Shown piece after piece: positions 45,021 to 56,280 of a stretch of DNA of 64,000 nt (positions are counted from its first letter, which is position 1; each line of letters starts with the position of its first letter). Source of the DNA: Eupeodes corollae. Its lineage: Eukaryota > Arthropoda > Insecta > Diptera > Syrphidae. The position numbers and the translations under genes are program-made. The DNA is taken from the NCBI RefSeq assembly GCF_945859685.1, contig NC_079149.1, positions 100,032,863 through 100,096,862 on the forward strand, given 5' to 3'. The notes beneath the pieces were generated by a model. It had not been told where the DNA came from, made no database searches, and saw only the letters and a list, made by a program, of their open reading frames with translations.

Positions 45021-48000
45021 TTATAATACTGCTTGTAAGATTGTTAAATAGGATCCCGACCTCTGAATGATCTGAAAATAGAATATTAAAGACAAATTTA
45101 TGTTTATAAATTAAAAAATAGTACACATTTTTTAATCGGTCCAATACTTTATGAGAATTAAATTAAAACTTTTTTCTATTGAACATTACAACAAAATCGA
45201 GGTTTTTCATATAAAAAAGTGTGTAAAATAAACCAATACTTTAAAAAAATATAAATAATACATAAAATAAAAAACAACAATTCATACCAATGCAAAAAGT
45301 TGCAATGACGGTTGAAAAAATGGCGCTCTCAAAGGACTTCCTCGTTGTGATTTAATTAAAGTAAAGAGAATCAATAATTTAACTCTTCTATTGCATTTAT
45401 ACCAATCACAAAAGTACAAAACTTCAGATAATTTTACACACTATAAAATAATTAAATATTGTATACATGAATGTGGGTCAAAATGTATAATAATTGAATT
45501 AAAAAAAAATTAATTTTACATTTTTTGTGACGTATTCGGCACCATAGCAATATGTAAATAATTGAATTCCCGCCCCAAAAGCATAAGTTAAATAAATTAA
45601 TTTAGATATTCCTGAAATCTAAAAAAAGAATTATTTATGCAATATGATTGTTAATTGATAGAAAACTGAATTACCAATAAAAGATTAGCCAAAACAATTG
45701 CCAATATAATACTTGCCGAAGCAAAATGGATAAAAATCATAAACTTATAGATGCGGTTGAAACTTTTAAATATCTCAATAATATTTTGCTGACGTCTTAT
45801 AAGTTGTGTAAGTTCTTTGTAAAAGATATCCTGACTTGAAGAATCTAAATCTTTACAAAATTTATTATAAACAATTGAGTAATTAATTATTCGATAGTTT
45901 AATAAGAATTGAAGTTACCTTTTGATGTATGCTTCTTAAAAGCGGTTTTGAAGTCTTCTTGGAGACATTGATAGGAAACTGATATGTACATGCAGAAGCA
46001 GAAGAATGTCCCATCAGTTCCAGATATTCCGAATATTGTAATAGTTCCGGAATGTGCCAGAAAGCAGTATATAATCGAATATAAGGTCTTATTGTTTATC
46101 AGAGTCATGTCCTGATATGGCAAGCTTAAAAAAAGACAAACAAAATACATGAAGAAAATGAGATGAAAATGCTTCGTTTTATGATAGAACGGAGTTGAAA
46201 AATATGAATTATTTTCGAAGTGAGTGTTGAGTATTCCAAACCGTTTCTTTAAAAAAAAAGAAAGATAGATAGATAGTTTCTTTATAGATTTGTGGAAGAT
46301 CAGTTCGATGTGGCATAGAGTTAAGATTCAGTATTTCGACTTGGGCTCTAAAAATGTAACTAATAGCCTCGAAAGAAAACTCGTTACTGAAATAATTAGC
46401 CTGTGATATTATTTGGTAGTTGAGGCTTCTATACACATCTCTTGATAATGTTGTTGAGGCTCTTAAAAGATGTTCACTTAATGTATGTTCATCAGTTCTA
46501 GCGACCAAATTGGACTCCAAAAAGAATAGATTACTGCCATTTGATGAAGCTATCTGGTTCCATTCCTTAAACGGGAAGGCATTTGTTTGCATAAGACTTG
46601 TCATATTGGATTTGTGAAGGCTTCTTTCATCAATCCTTATAACTTTCAAAATGTAGTCTGAGATGGTTTTAAGGTTTGTAATATAAAGAGGTGTTATGCC
46701 AGACTGTATAGCATAATTGGGTATTGAAGAGGGCAATCTGCACAAGCATTTGAAGAAATACCTTTGCACGGCTTCAAGCTCCTCGAGTTGTAAATAAAAA
46801 AAAAACTTGGGTACCATAGCACAGCAGTTCACGGTTGCTTGAAAAAGCACGATATTTGAATTTAAGAAAATTTAGGCCACATCAAGTTTAGAGCTACTTT
46901 GGCTCGTTGCTTTTTTCTTTCACATGTTTCGAAACATTGAGATAATAAGACAGCAAAACTCTAAGATATTTGAAATAATGAACAATCTCAATAGGCGTTG
47001 TTCAGGGTCCAGTTTTTTATGCTACTTTCTTCACTAACGTGATTCAAAAATCATTATTATTGTCTTCTTGGTATTGACACAAAGACTGCAGGATTCACAA
47101 AATGTATTAAGGTTGTTGATTTTCATCTGAAGGGTAGATGAATTTTCAGCCAGTAAAACTAAATAGTCAACGTAGAGCATAACTTTGATTTTTATACCGG
47201 CAGAGTGTATTCCACTCGGAAGTACATCACAAAAGTCATCAATAAACAAGGCGAATAATATCGGGCTACATATACACCCTTGGGGGACACCTGATGTTAT
47301 TTCAAACCATTCAGAGAATTTAGTTCCCTGCAACACTGATGCAGTATATGAGGCAAGAAAGTTGAAATAAAACATAAAGAATTTACGTGAAATTCCTAAG
47401 GATGACAATTTGTACATCAAGGCATTTCTATTTTCCAAAGGCAGCTTCAAAATCCACAAAACAGGCATAACATTTCTTTTTCTGCTTAATCGATCTCCTG
47501 GCAATACTCGTCAGAGCGAATTATATGGTCTTGCGTTGTGAAACGTGATCGAAATCCTGCCTTGAACATGGTTAGTCTGTTGTTCTTCTCAATCCATTAT
47601 TTCAACCTTTCAAAAAGAATTGAAGTTAGAATCTTTCTTAGCAAGTTGAGCTGATTGGTATCTCCTTCTTTTTTGTAAGTTTTCGAATATAACCGCTTTG
47701 TTGAAATTTTTCCGAACAAAAGAATTTTCATAAGTTTGTATGCCAGAAGGTGATTTTGAAACGGTTCCGTACTATTCTTGTGAATTCTCCCAAAGCGTCA
47801 TGTTTAGAGGCTCCATTCATCACGGATAGTCCGAAGTTTTCACTTTCACTTAAAGGTGTTATTTTTTTACTTTCTGGTAGGATTGAGGCTGTTGTGCGAG
47901 ATTGCGTTCAGGGCAGAAGAATTTTGATAGTTCCCGATTCTAGTATTTAAATATGAAATATGGCGGCGGTTCGAGCGATGTAAAACTTTTGGCTCTAGTT

Positions 48001-51000
48001 TTATCTCCTATCATAAGAACACAAATGAGAAAGTTATATTCAAGTTGTGGACTATGGTTTTGAAAATTACCACCAAACCAGAAGTGAAGTGGTGAAAAAT
48101 GTCTTTAATGTTCTTTTGAAAAATCCTGAGCACCTAAAACATAGCAGGTGGGTTAAACTTTAAATTTTTAAAGCATCAAATTCTTTACAGTTCATTTCTC
48201 TTATGGTGGAAGCTGGTGAAATCGGAAATTTAATGAGCTTTCATCCGAAAGATAAGGATGTGAGTTTAGAAACTCATTTTAGAAACATTTCAATACATCT
48301 TGTTTTGAACGGTTAAAAGGGTTGGTTTCGAATAAAACGAATACGAGGAGAAGGATTCATTTTTTTAGCAACAGGCTGAATAAATTCTGTTTTTCATCCC
48401 CCCAGAAAGAGAGCTGTAGAAAACTGGTATTATAGTCCTGTGTGAACTAGGGCCTCACCCAACAAACTTCTCCATCTAGCTCGGTCCCTAGCTAGATGTC
48501 TCCAGTTTCACGCTCCAAATTGGGTGAGGTCACTTTCCACTTGTGAGCGCCACCTCATCCACGGTCTTCCTCTACTGTGCTGTCCTGTGGGTGTGGATTC
48601 GAAAACTTTCCTGGTCGAAGCATTGGTTTCCATGTGCTCTACGTGACACAGCCATCTTAGTCGTTGGACTTTTACAATTCTGGCTAAGTCTACGTTGCTG
48701 TACAGCCCGTAGAGCTCGTGGTTCCATCTCCTCCCCCACTTCCCTATGCATAAATCATACGAAGAACTTTTCTCGAACGACCCAAAGTACTTTTATCCGC
48801 TTTTGTCATAGTCCATGCTTCTGCAATGTATAGCAGGACGGTGATGATAAAGGTCTTATATAGCGACACTTAGAGGGCTTTGCCACTCAATTGCTTTCTT
48901 ATCCCAAGGAAACAGCGGTTAACAAGAGTTTATCTTCGTTTGATATCAGCTCTGGTGTTGTTATTTGCGTTTATAGCGGAGCCTAGGTAGACGAAGTCCT
49001 TGACTACCTCAAAGTAAAGTCTGTCGATAGTCACGTTTTGACCAAGACGTCGGTGTTATAGATCTTTTCTTGACGACAGCATGTACTTTGTTTTGCCCTC
49101 ATTAACCGTTAAACCCATTTTTGCCGCCTCTGCCTCAATACTCAAAAAAGCCATATTGACATCACTCTGAGTTCTTCCGATTATGTCAATGTCATCAGCA
49201 TATGCCAGTAATTGGACAGAATTTGGAAAGATAGTGCCTCTAGTGTTGACGTGTGAGCTCTACACTATTCTTTCAAGCATGATGTTAAAAAAATCACATG
49301 CCAGCGCATCACCTTGTCTAAAACCTTTTTTTTGACATTAAAAGGTTCTGTTAAGTTGTTTCCAACTTTTACAGAGCAGCGTGAATTCTCCATGGTCATC
49401 CTGCTTAAACGGGCAAATTTGGCAGGGTTTCCAAAACTAGACATGACTCTATACAGCTCCTCCCTCTATATGCTGTCATATGCGGCCTTGAAATCGGATG
49501 GTGGGTGTTGATTTTGTGTTCATGGGTTTTTTCCAGGATCTGCCGTAATGTGAATATTTGATCGACTTTGGACTTTCCTGGTCTAAGACCACACTGATAA
49601 AGACCTATCAGGTTGTTGACGATGGATTTTAGACGTTCTCATATTGAACAATACTGAGGCTCCATTCATCGGGCATGCTTTCTTCCGACCATATCTTACA
49701 GATAAGTTGTTGCATTCTCCTAACCAACTTATCTCCAGCTGCTTCAAAGAGCTCGGCATTCAAGCCATCTGCTCCAGCGGCTTTTTTAAACTTCAGCTTA
49801 GATATGGCAATCTTTACTTCGTCTTAGTCGGGAGGACAGGATTGTTGGCTTTCGTCGTCTATGTTGAATGGATCATCCTGCCTGACAGCGGAATTCGGGT
49901 CGTAGTAGCCGTTATATGGTCCTTCCATACCCTCAGTATTGACTGCGATTCCACTATGATATTTCCACTTTCATCCTTGCAGCCTTCGGTTCTGGGTTTA
50001 TGGACTTTTGAATTCCGTTTCAGCTGCTCATACAAATTTGGATCTTTTTGAACCTCTCAACATCTTCGACCGCACGCTTCTCTTCCTTTCTCTTTTGCCT
50101 TCTTAGAAGTCGGTGTTTCTCTCTCCTCTTCTGCTCATAGATCTCATGAGCAGCTCTCGTCCTTTTATGCAGCTCTGCTTTGCGTGCCTGTTTTTTGGCT
50201 GTATTTACCTGCCAACATTCCTCATCAAACCAGGGATTCCTTGTTGGTGGTTGCTTGAAACCATGCACGTCAGAGGCGGCTTCTCTGATTGCATCTTGGC
50301 AATGTTTACACAGTTTTTTCATACATTGTTTTGGCGGCAGAAAACTTCGAGAGAGGTTATTTGTAACTCAATCGAAGATGGATTTGGCGATCTCTTGGGA
50401 TTGTAGCAGTTCGATGTTGTACCTTCTTTCATCGTCTCCATGTTTTGCGTTGGGTCTGGAAACCCGAAGTTCTACCTTAGCTCCTCGGATAGTTCACACA
50501 TCCATGATACTGGAAGCGTGTCTGGCGTCGACCGCATATTGGTCAATCTGATTGACGGAAGATTGATCTGGACAACTCCAAGATCCTTTGTGAATGTTGA
50601 GGTGTGGAAAACGCGTACTGACTACCATGACGTTTATCCCCGCAGCAAAATCTGAGCCTGAATCCGCTGTCGGTAGTATTGTCGTGCAGGCTGTTTTCCC
50701 CGATTTTTTCACCAAAGATGTCTTCCCTTCCTAGCTTGGCATTAAAATCACCAAGGACTATTTCAATATCGTTGCTAGGACACTGATTATATGTTTTGTC
50801 TAGGAGCTCGAAGAACATATCTTTGGTGTTGTCATCCTTCTCTTCTGCGGTGGCATGCGCGCATAACAGGCTAATGTTGCCGAATTTAGCCTTGATGGGG
50901 ACTTCTTGCCTAAGTCTGGCTCCAATGACAAAGCCGTATCCAAATAAGAGCTGTTGGTTTTTGGTAGCAGGCACCATAGTAAATATCTGAGTTTTGTGTC

Positions 51001-52824
51001 CTCTTTTTGCCCAGCCCATCCCATTGTATTTCCTGGATGGCGGTGATGTCAGCTTTATAGCAGTCTAGGGCCTCCGCTAATTTTTCGGCTGCATGTAGTC
51101 TGTTAAGGAACCGAACATACCCCGTACATATCCGAACTTCGTTGTCCTTAACTCGTTTTCGTAGGTTCACAACAGTAAATCTGTCACTATCCGAAGCATG
51201 TTGGTGTTTCGCAACTAGGGTATTTGTACGTGGTCAGGAAGTCACCCCGATGGCACAACCCCCAACCTGAAGGCCAGATGTCGTAGAAGCCCTATAAGGT
51301 GTTCACTAAGTAGTTCAGCCTTACTGAAACTGTAGACGACACCGTTGATTCGATTTTGGGAATTCCTCCGCTGTCGTAGAATAGGAAAGATAAAAGAGCT
51401 ACGCATTGGTTTTGCCAGCATTAAGGAATAGATAATCATTTAGATAGTAGGGTTATTACTCTTTCAGTTTTCAGTAGTCAAGAAACTAGACGACTGCAAC
51501 TACACGTTACCAAATGAATCTCGTATGAGTTATTTTGTCAACTTTTTTTTTGGAATGATAAATGTCAAGATATGGTCTTATGTGCCAAGAAGAAATAGAA
51601 TATAAGCTAAATTCGAGTTGACTCGTTGATAAGCTGAGTTGATTGATTTAACTCAGCAAGGACGGGAGTTTTCTGGCAAAATAATTGAAACCAATATAAG
51701 TTGTCTACATTGAAAATGCTCGCGATGACAATCTTAGCGTGAGAAATGTTGGCAATAATTCTTTGAATAAAGTTCGACAGGTTATCAAATTCGGTAAAAG
51801 TTAAATTTCTGTCCAGGTTTGGGCTTTGATGAAGAAAACACGAGGGGATGAAGTACTGGTGATGTGATTTTTAAAGTGAGCTTTATTCCTTTAGTAAATG
51901 TCAACTAATTCTGATAGCTGGTAAATATTATGAACAGTACGTTATTTGTTTGTTAATTTCAAGATTCCCTTACTTTGAAATCCATTGTTTCATTTATCGA
52001 ACTACATTTCAACTGTCATAGGTCAAAAGGTTCAATTATTAATTAATTATGTCTACACTTTTCCTACACAAATTACATCAGATTTAGAATTTTGTTGAAT
52101 TTTTGCGTATAAAAAAATACTCAAGCTAGACTTCTAATTCTACTCACTCTTGCTTTCGAATGAATTGCTCACTTAACCGAATTCCGCATAAAACTGATAA
52201 AATGTTAAATTTTGAACTTACGCAACTTGAAATGGCAGCGAAACCCAACTGTCTTTATTCCCGTTCACGAGAAACTGATAACTCCAAATAATAAGAGGCT
52301 TAGCAGCAAACAAAATGCTTGTTGAGAAGGCGTTAACATAAACCACTATACACCAAACAGAGGCGAAATATGATACCTTGGATATCATATTCCTTTTCGT
52401 TGAGGTATTTGCATCTGAAATATTAGTTCTTGTTTAAATATCTTTAGCACACACTTTAACTACCTTCTCCTCTTATCCTCTTACCCTTTTGACAATGTTC
52501 GAAGAGACATTTCAAAATATGTCCCAAGTCCTTTCGATAAATTAAAAAGCAAATCAATTTCATCCAAGTTACCATCTTTGTCAAATACGGACAAACAACA
52601 TTGAGAGCATTTAATGGATCCCTTCGTAGAAACCAAGCAAATCGAATTTCTCCAACAATAGCCGTTAGCAAAAGGGTTAAATTGAAAATGATTTTAATTT
52701 TAGTTAATCGATTCATAGAATCCAAAGGCCAGAAGCCAAGAAATCCTAGAATCCATTTGCTTACACGAAAAAATCCTATCTCAAGTGAATCCGAACGAGA
52801 GAACTGAAACAATCCGGAAGCCAT
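45021..52824 (-). CDS. Odorant receptor OrC (7tm_6), complete but with a 6.1-kb second intron
   Basis: Exons on the minus strand: 52824-52485, 52414-52222, 46124-45919, 45850-45675, 45618-45520, 45440-45288, 45071-45021. All donors are GT and acceptors AG, and exon lengths equal those of OrB. They give about 405 residues with no stop. Landmarks: GFLGFWPLDSMNRL; QDMTLINNKTLYS; CMYISVSYQCLQEDF; FKSFNRIYKFMIFIHF; CDWYKCNRRVKLLI; and YLTILQAVL. Intron 2 (46125-52221) holds two decayed LINEs, while the same intron is 58 to 63 bp in OrB and OrD. The coding parts are as well preserved as in its neighbours, so the gene is probably functional if the long intron is spliced. Role as for OrB: a ligand-binding olfactory channel subunit. 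Confidence 0.88.
46205..47960 (-). mobile_element. LINE fragment inside OrC intron 2
   Basis: The minus strand shows PLENRNALMYKLSSLGISRKF, SGVPQGCICSPILFALFIDD and VMLYVDYLVLLAE (both Asp positions region altered from YADDLVLLAE), then the C-terminal region LEAVQRYFFKCLCRLPSSIP, YILKVIRIDER. A frameshift separates 47034 and 46850. The reverse transcriptase start (KAGFRSRFTTQDHI) is near 47500-47570. It is inactive. Confidence 0.8.
48438..51440 (-). mobile_element. RTE-like LINE inside OrC intron 2, decayed
   Basis: The minus strand holds an endonuclease region (50543-51170: LDCYKADITAIQEIQWDGLG, VLGDFNAKLGREDIFGEK), the linker GFKQPPTRNPWFDEECWQVN (50020-50322), and reverse transcriptase blocks in broken frames down to the C-terminal WLCHVEHMETNASTR-like residues near 48650. 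The 3' end diverges from the family at about 48438 before the TAAG tail. It is the same subfamily as the copy at 56281-58955 and, unlike that copy, keeps the endonuclease centre. Confidence 0.85.
51441..52221. other. Remainder of OrC intron 2
   Basis: AT-rich, with no coding block recognised. It may include older, unrecognisable insertions. Confidence 0.35.
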
Positions 52825-52859
52825 GTGTATTATTTTTCAACTTTATGCTTTGCTTATCA

Positions 52860-53779
52860 ACTACATGAATGTAAATGCAACAATAAGGGCTATAATGTTT
52901 GGTGAGTCTTTTATGAACTAAAAAAATAGGATATTCAATGGCCAATTTGTAGGATTGTAATTAAACTTTACCAGCAACATAGTAATTACAAAAGTATGTA
53001 GATGTAGGCTATATTATTCACTGATATAGGGTTTTTTTTTATTCTCTACTCTTTCATTGTCAGGAAAAGTAAAGAAGAGTTAAAAATTAATAACATTTCA
53101 TTTTTATAATAAAAAAGTTTTGATGAAATGACAAAACAAAAACAAAACAAAAAAATGAAAAGCAATTTAAAAAATTTTCACTGGGAAATAAAAAGTTTAT
53201 TTTTAGGCAACAGATGTTTTTTAGTTGGTCTTTTTTAAATTATAAATGAAAGTCGTGGAGGATATTTATTTATTTAATTACATTTATTGCAATAATAAAT
53301 TTAAAAAAATAGGTTAATTATAAAAACCTTGTAAAGAAAATAACAACTGTATGTGAGTTTTTTGTTGTTTGTTTTAGAAAGAAATTACAAAACTAGTTCC
53401 ATGCCAGCAAATTCAAATTGTCAAGTTGAAAATGTTAGCAGGGTTCATGTTACCTCAAAACTACATTTTGAAAAAAATGCTTTGATATCAGTGAAGAATG
53501 ATGTTTATCGAAAGACTAGGACCGTGCGTTGGTGACTTTGGTTATGGTCTTTTCAAAGTCTCATTTGGGACTATATTTGAGATTATCGAGCATTAAAATG
53601 TGATTTCTGCCATATTGAGTCACGGAAATATAAGAATGTGTTTCGTTTAACTTTTTAAGTTTTTTTTTAATTTAGTTTCAATCCATATTCCTTATTGAAA
53701 GTTAACCAAGTTTGCTATTTAACATTCGGCATCAAATTTTCTAGATAAATAAATTTACTTTATGTTTAAAAGTCTGTAA
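52860..53779. other. OrC upstream region, AT-rich
   Basis: A TATA-like CATTATAGCCC lies near 52890 (minus strand). A 60-codon frame at 53353-53535 has no resemblance I recognise. Nothing else is supported. Confidence 0.35.
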
Positions 53780-54310
53780 AATCTGAATAAAATATTTTTA
53801 GAAAGCTTTATTTGTGTGCATGGTTATGTTTGATTCTACGTCTGTATGTTCGAAATACCTTTTTCGTCATTCATACCTTAAGAACTCGCTTTTGAGTGAA
53901 TCCGTTAAGCATTCATAAAAATGGAAAATTTTGTTGACCCCAAATATCTCTCGAACCAATAAGGCTACCGGCATCTATTAAATTTCATATTACATTTTGT
54001 GACGTGATGCCAAATTGATAAAAGAATGGTCCTTTACACTGATAACTTCCCATCCCGCTTTCGATTTGCCTTGCTTAAGACTTCAACAAAAGATTCATTT
54101 AAAAATGTAAGTAAGATAAATATTTTGAAGTCAAAATCTCTCTTTATTCTCCTAACACTTAGTCTAAAAGCCATTTGTGTTCAGTTTTTTTGTTGGTGTT
54201 CCTGTTTTCTATTTTTTCAAGTTGTCAGTTGAATTTTTTAAAAAAATTACCAACAATATTTTGTATATGATGAAATAGTTTGATCTCTATTGATCTAATT
54301 TTTGACCTCG
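53780..54310. repeat. Dispersed repeat R, two adjoining diverged fragments
   Basis: The left piece (to about 54027) carries diverged TTTTTCGTCATTCATACCTT, AATTTTGTTGACCCCAAATA and TGTGACGTGATGCCAAA of the family in plus orientation. The right piece starts CACTGATAACTTCCCATCCC, the opposite end of the family, with GTTGTCAGTTGAATTTTTTA after it. Confidence 0.55.
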
Positions 54311-54339
54311 TTTTCAAGTCATATCGGCAGTTAAAAGGG

Positions 54340-55980
54340 TTATATATGATTTCGGAATCAGTAGTATATAACTGTCTGTATATTGGCCGAATTTAAACCG
54401 ATTATTTTTATGATTTTAGTAGTACCCAATGCTGATATTGATGTAAATTCAGCCAATACCCTACTTGTCGAGGAAGACCGACATCACCCAGCATTAGACC
54501 TATCTTTTAATTTAAGTGTATGTAATGTTCCCAATTGCTCCAAAGAAAATCTTGAATTTAACTTTAAAAAGTGCAGACTTAATGAACTTTTTAACCTGTT
54601 ATGTTATGTTAACTGGAATCATTTGTTTGAGAACTGTGACATTAATGCTATGTGCTATAAATTCTACTGTGTTCTCCTTAACTTTTTTTATGAGACCACA
54701 CCATTGCGAAAATCGCTCAATATTTCTAAATCTCCTCCATGGTTTGACTCTTGCTTAAAAAACTTAAAAAATAAAAGAAATAATGCCTGGATTAAATACA
54801 ATAAAACAAAAGCTGATAATTACTTGGAAATATACTCGTAAAATGAGCTCAGAAATATGTTTATTGACTATTCAGATATTCTTTATAATGACTTTATTTT
54901 AAATACTCGAACCGACATACATAAAAAACAACAACAAACACTGACGGGTATTCAAACTGCATGTTTTTCAACAGCGAACTTTCGAAGTAGCGAACTCCTA
55001 TCAAACACAAGAGTCATTGGCCCTCTCATAAAATGTCTTTGGATCTCTGAAGATGAAATAGTTCGCTAAGCTTCAGAACTTGACGTTTGTTATAGCCCTG
55101 GTTCAGATGGTGTACCTTCTTATATTTTGAAAAAATGTGCATCCTATTTATTCTATCTTCTTCAAATTCTTTTTAATGAATCACTTAAATCTTTAAATTT
55201 TCCTGAAATTTGGAAAACTTTGTTCATAACACCGAAACATAGAAAGGGTAGTAAAAATGAAATACAAAACGATCGTCCCGTTGCAAGACTGTCGTCTTCC
55301 CTAAGTTATTTGAGTCCATTATTTGCAAAGTCATATCGTTTAATTTTAAGTCTATAATTTGTTACTAACCTCTTTCATATCATTTCTTTTTGTTTAGATT
55401 CGTTTGAAAAACGGAAACAAGTTGACTGTGTCTTCACAGACTTCAGTAAGGCCTTTGATAGATTATGCAATAAAACGTTAACTTCCAAACTTAAATTCCA
55501 AGGCTTTAACGATAAATTTGTTTGATGGGTTTCGTCGTACTTACATATATAATAGATCATACAGCGTAGTTTTTAACAATGAGCCGTCATCATATTTTTA
55601 TACCAACTTTGGCGTACCACAAGATAGCCACTTAGGACCTCTACTACTTATTTTGTACGTTAACGACTTACCTTCTATTATAAAACACTCATCTGTTTGA
55701 ATTTACGCTGATGAGATTTAAATTTTCTAGCGTATTGACTTAATTGACGACTCTTTACTCCTAAAAGATGATCTAAATAGTTTTCACGAAATTTATTAAT
55801 AAGCTTTTACTAAACATCGACAAATGTAAGCCAATGTGTTTTACACGCAAACAAAATGTTTTGACTTTCAATTATCAATTAGACTCTTCTTATTTCACTA
55901 AACTCTCTACTTTATCTGACCTAGGTATTATTTTTGACTCAAAACTAACTTTTACAAATTATTATGACTATAAATAAATA
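54340..55980 (+). pseudogene. Jockey/I-group LINE ORF2, decayed
   Basis: The plus strand starts in the end of the endonuclease (EEDRHHPALDLSF, 54383-54841), continues with the linker (SPPWFDSCLKNLKNKRNNAW) and then the reverse transcriptase: CYSPGSDGVPSYILKKC (near 55092-55140), DFSKAFDRL (55440), NRSYSVVFNNEPSSYFYTN, FGVPQDSHLGPLLLILYVND and IYADEI (YADD changed, 55697-55730). There are many frame changes. Both ends are truncated. Confidence 0.75.
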
Positions 55981-56195
55981 ACTTAGGTGGCGCAACAGTC
56001 CGTGGAGAACCAGGGCCTAGTGACTTACAACTCTCTATCATTCCTGTGTGCGAGTAATTGCAGGGATGGAGGGGACCTACAGTTTATATGCCGAATCCGA
56101 CCGGCTAATTTGAGAAAGCACTCTTTCATGACCAGAATTACTCTTGGAGAATTTGTCAATTCCTCGCAAGAGGCAGACAGTACCTGTCAAAAAAG
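55980..56195 (-). repeat. tRNA-derived SINE, head missing, tail complete
   Basis: The minus strand ends GGACTGTTGCGCCACCTAAG followed by TTATTTATT, and carries the body GAGGAATTGACAAATTCTCC. The Pol III head is gone: the copy begins at about GTACTGTCTGCCTCTTGC. It shares its last 33 or so bases with the RTE LINE that starts 85 bases to its right. Confidence 0.8.
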
Positions 56196-56204
56196 ACTTT
56201 TTTC

Positions 56205-56280
56205 CGAATGCCACTGGTGTACCACTAGGTTAAATACTGGGTCCTTTCTTGTTTTCTTCTTATGTAAATAAACTTACATC
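56205..56280 (+). pseudogene. LINE reverse transcriptase fragment
   Basis: The plus strand reads TGVPLG, a stop, then ILGPFLFSSYVNK, the GVPQGSILGP block. It is joined to a truncated SINE, as at 9650-9790. Confidence 0.5.

Noticed and set aside
50113..50551. Plus-strand frames of about 100 codons in the RTE region
   Set aside because: They are shadows of the minus-strand endonuclease/linker coding sequence.
53353..53535. 60-codon plus-strand frame with a possible upstream splice acceptor
   Set aside because: No homology recognised and no other exon found nearby.
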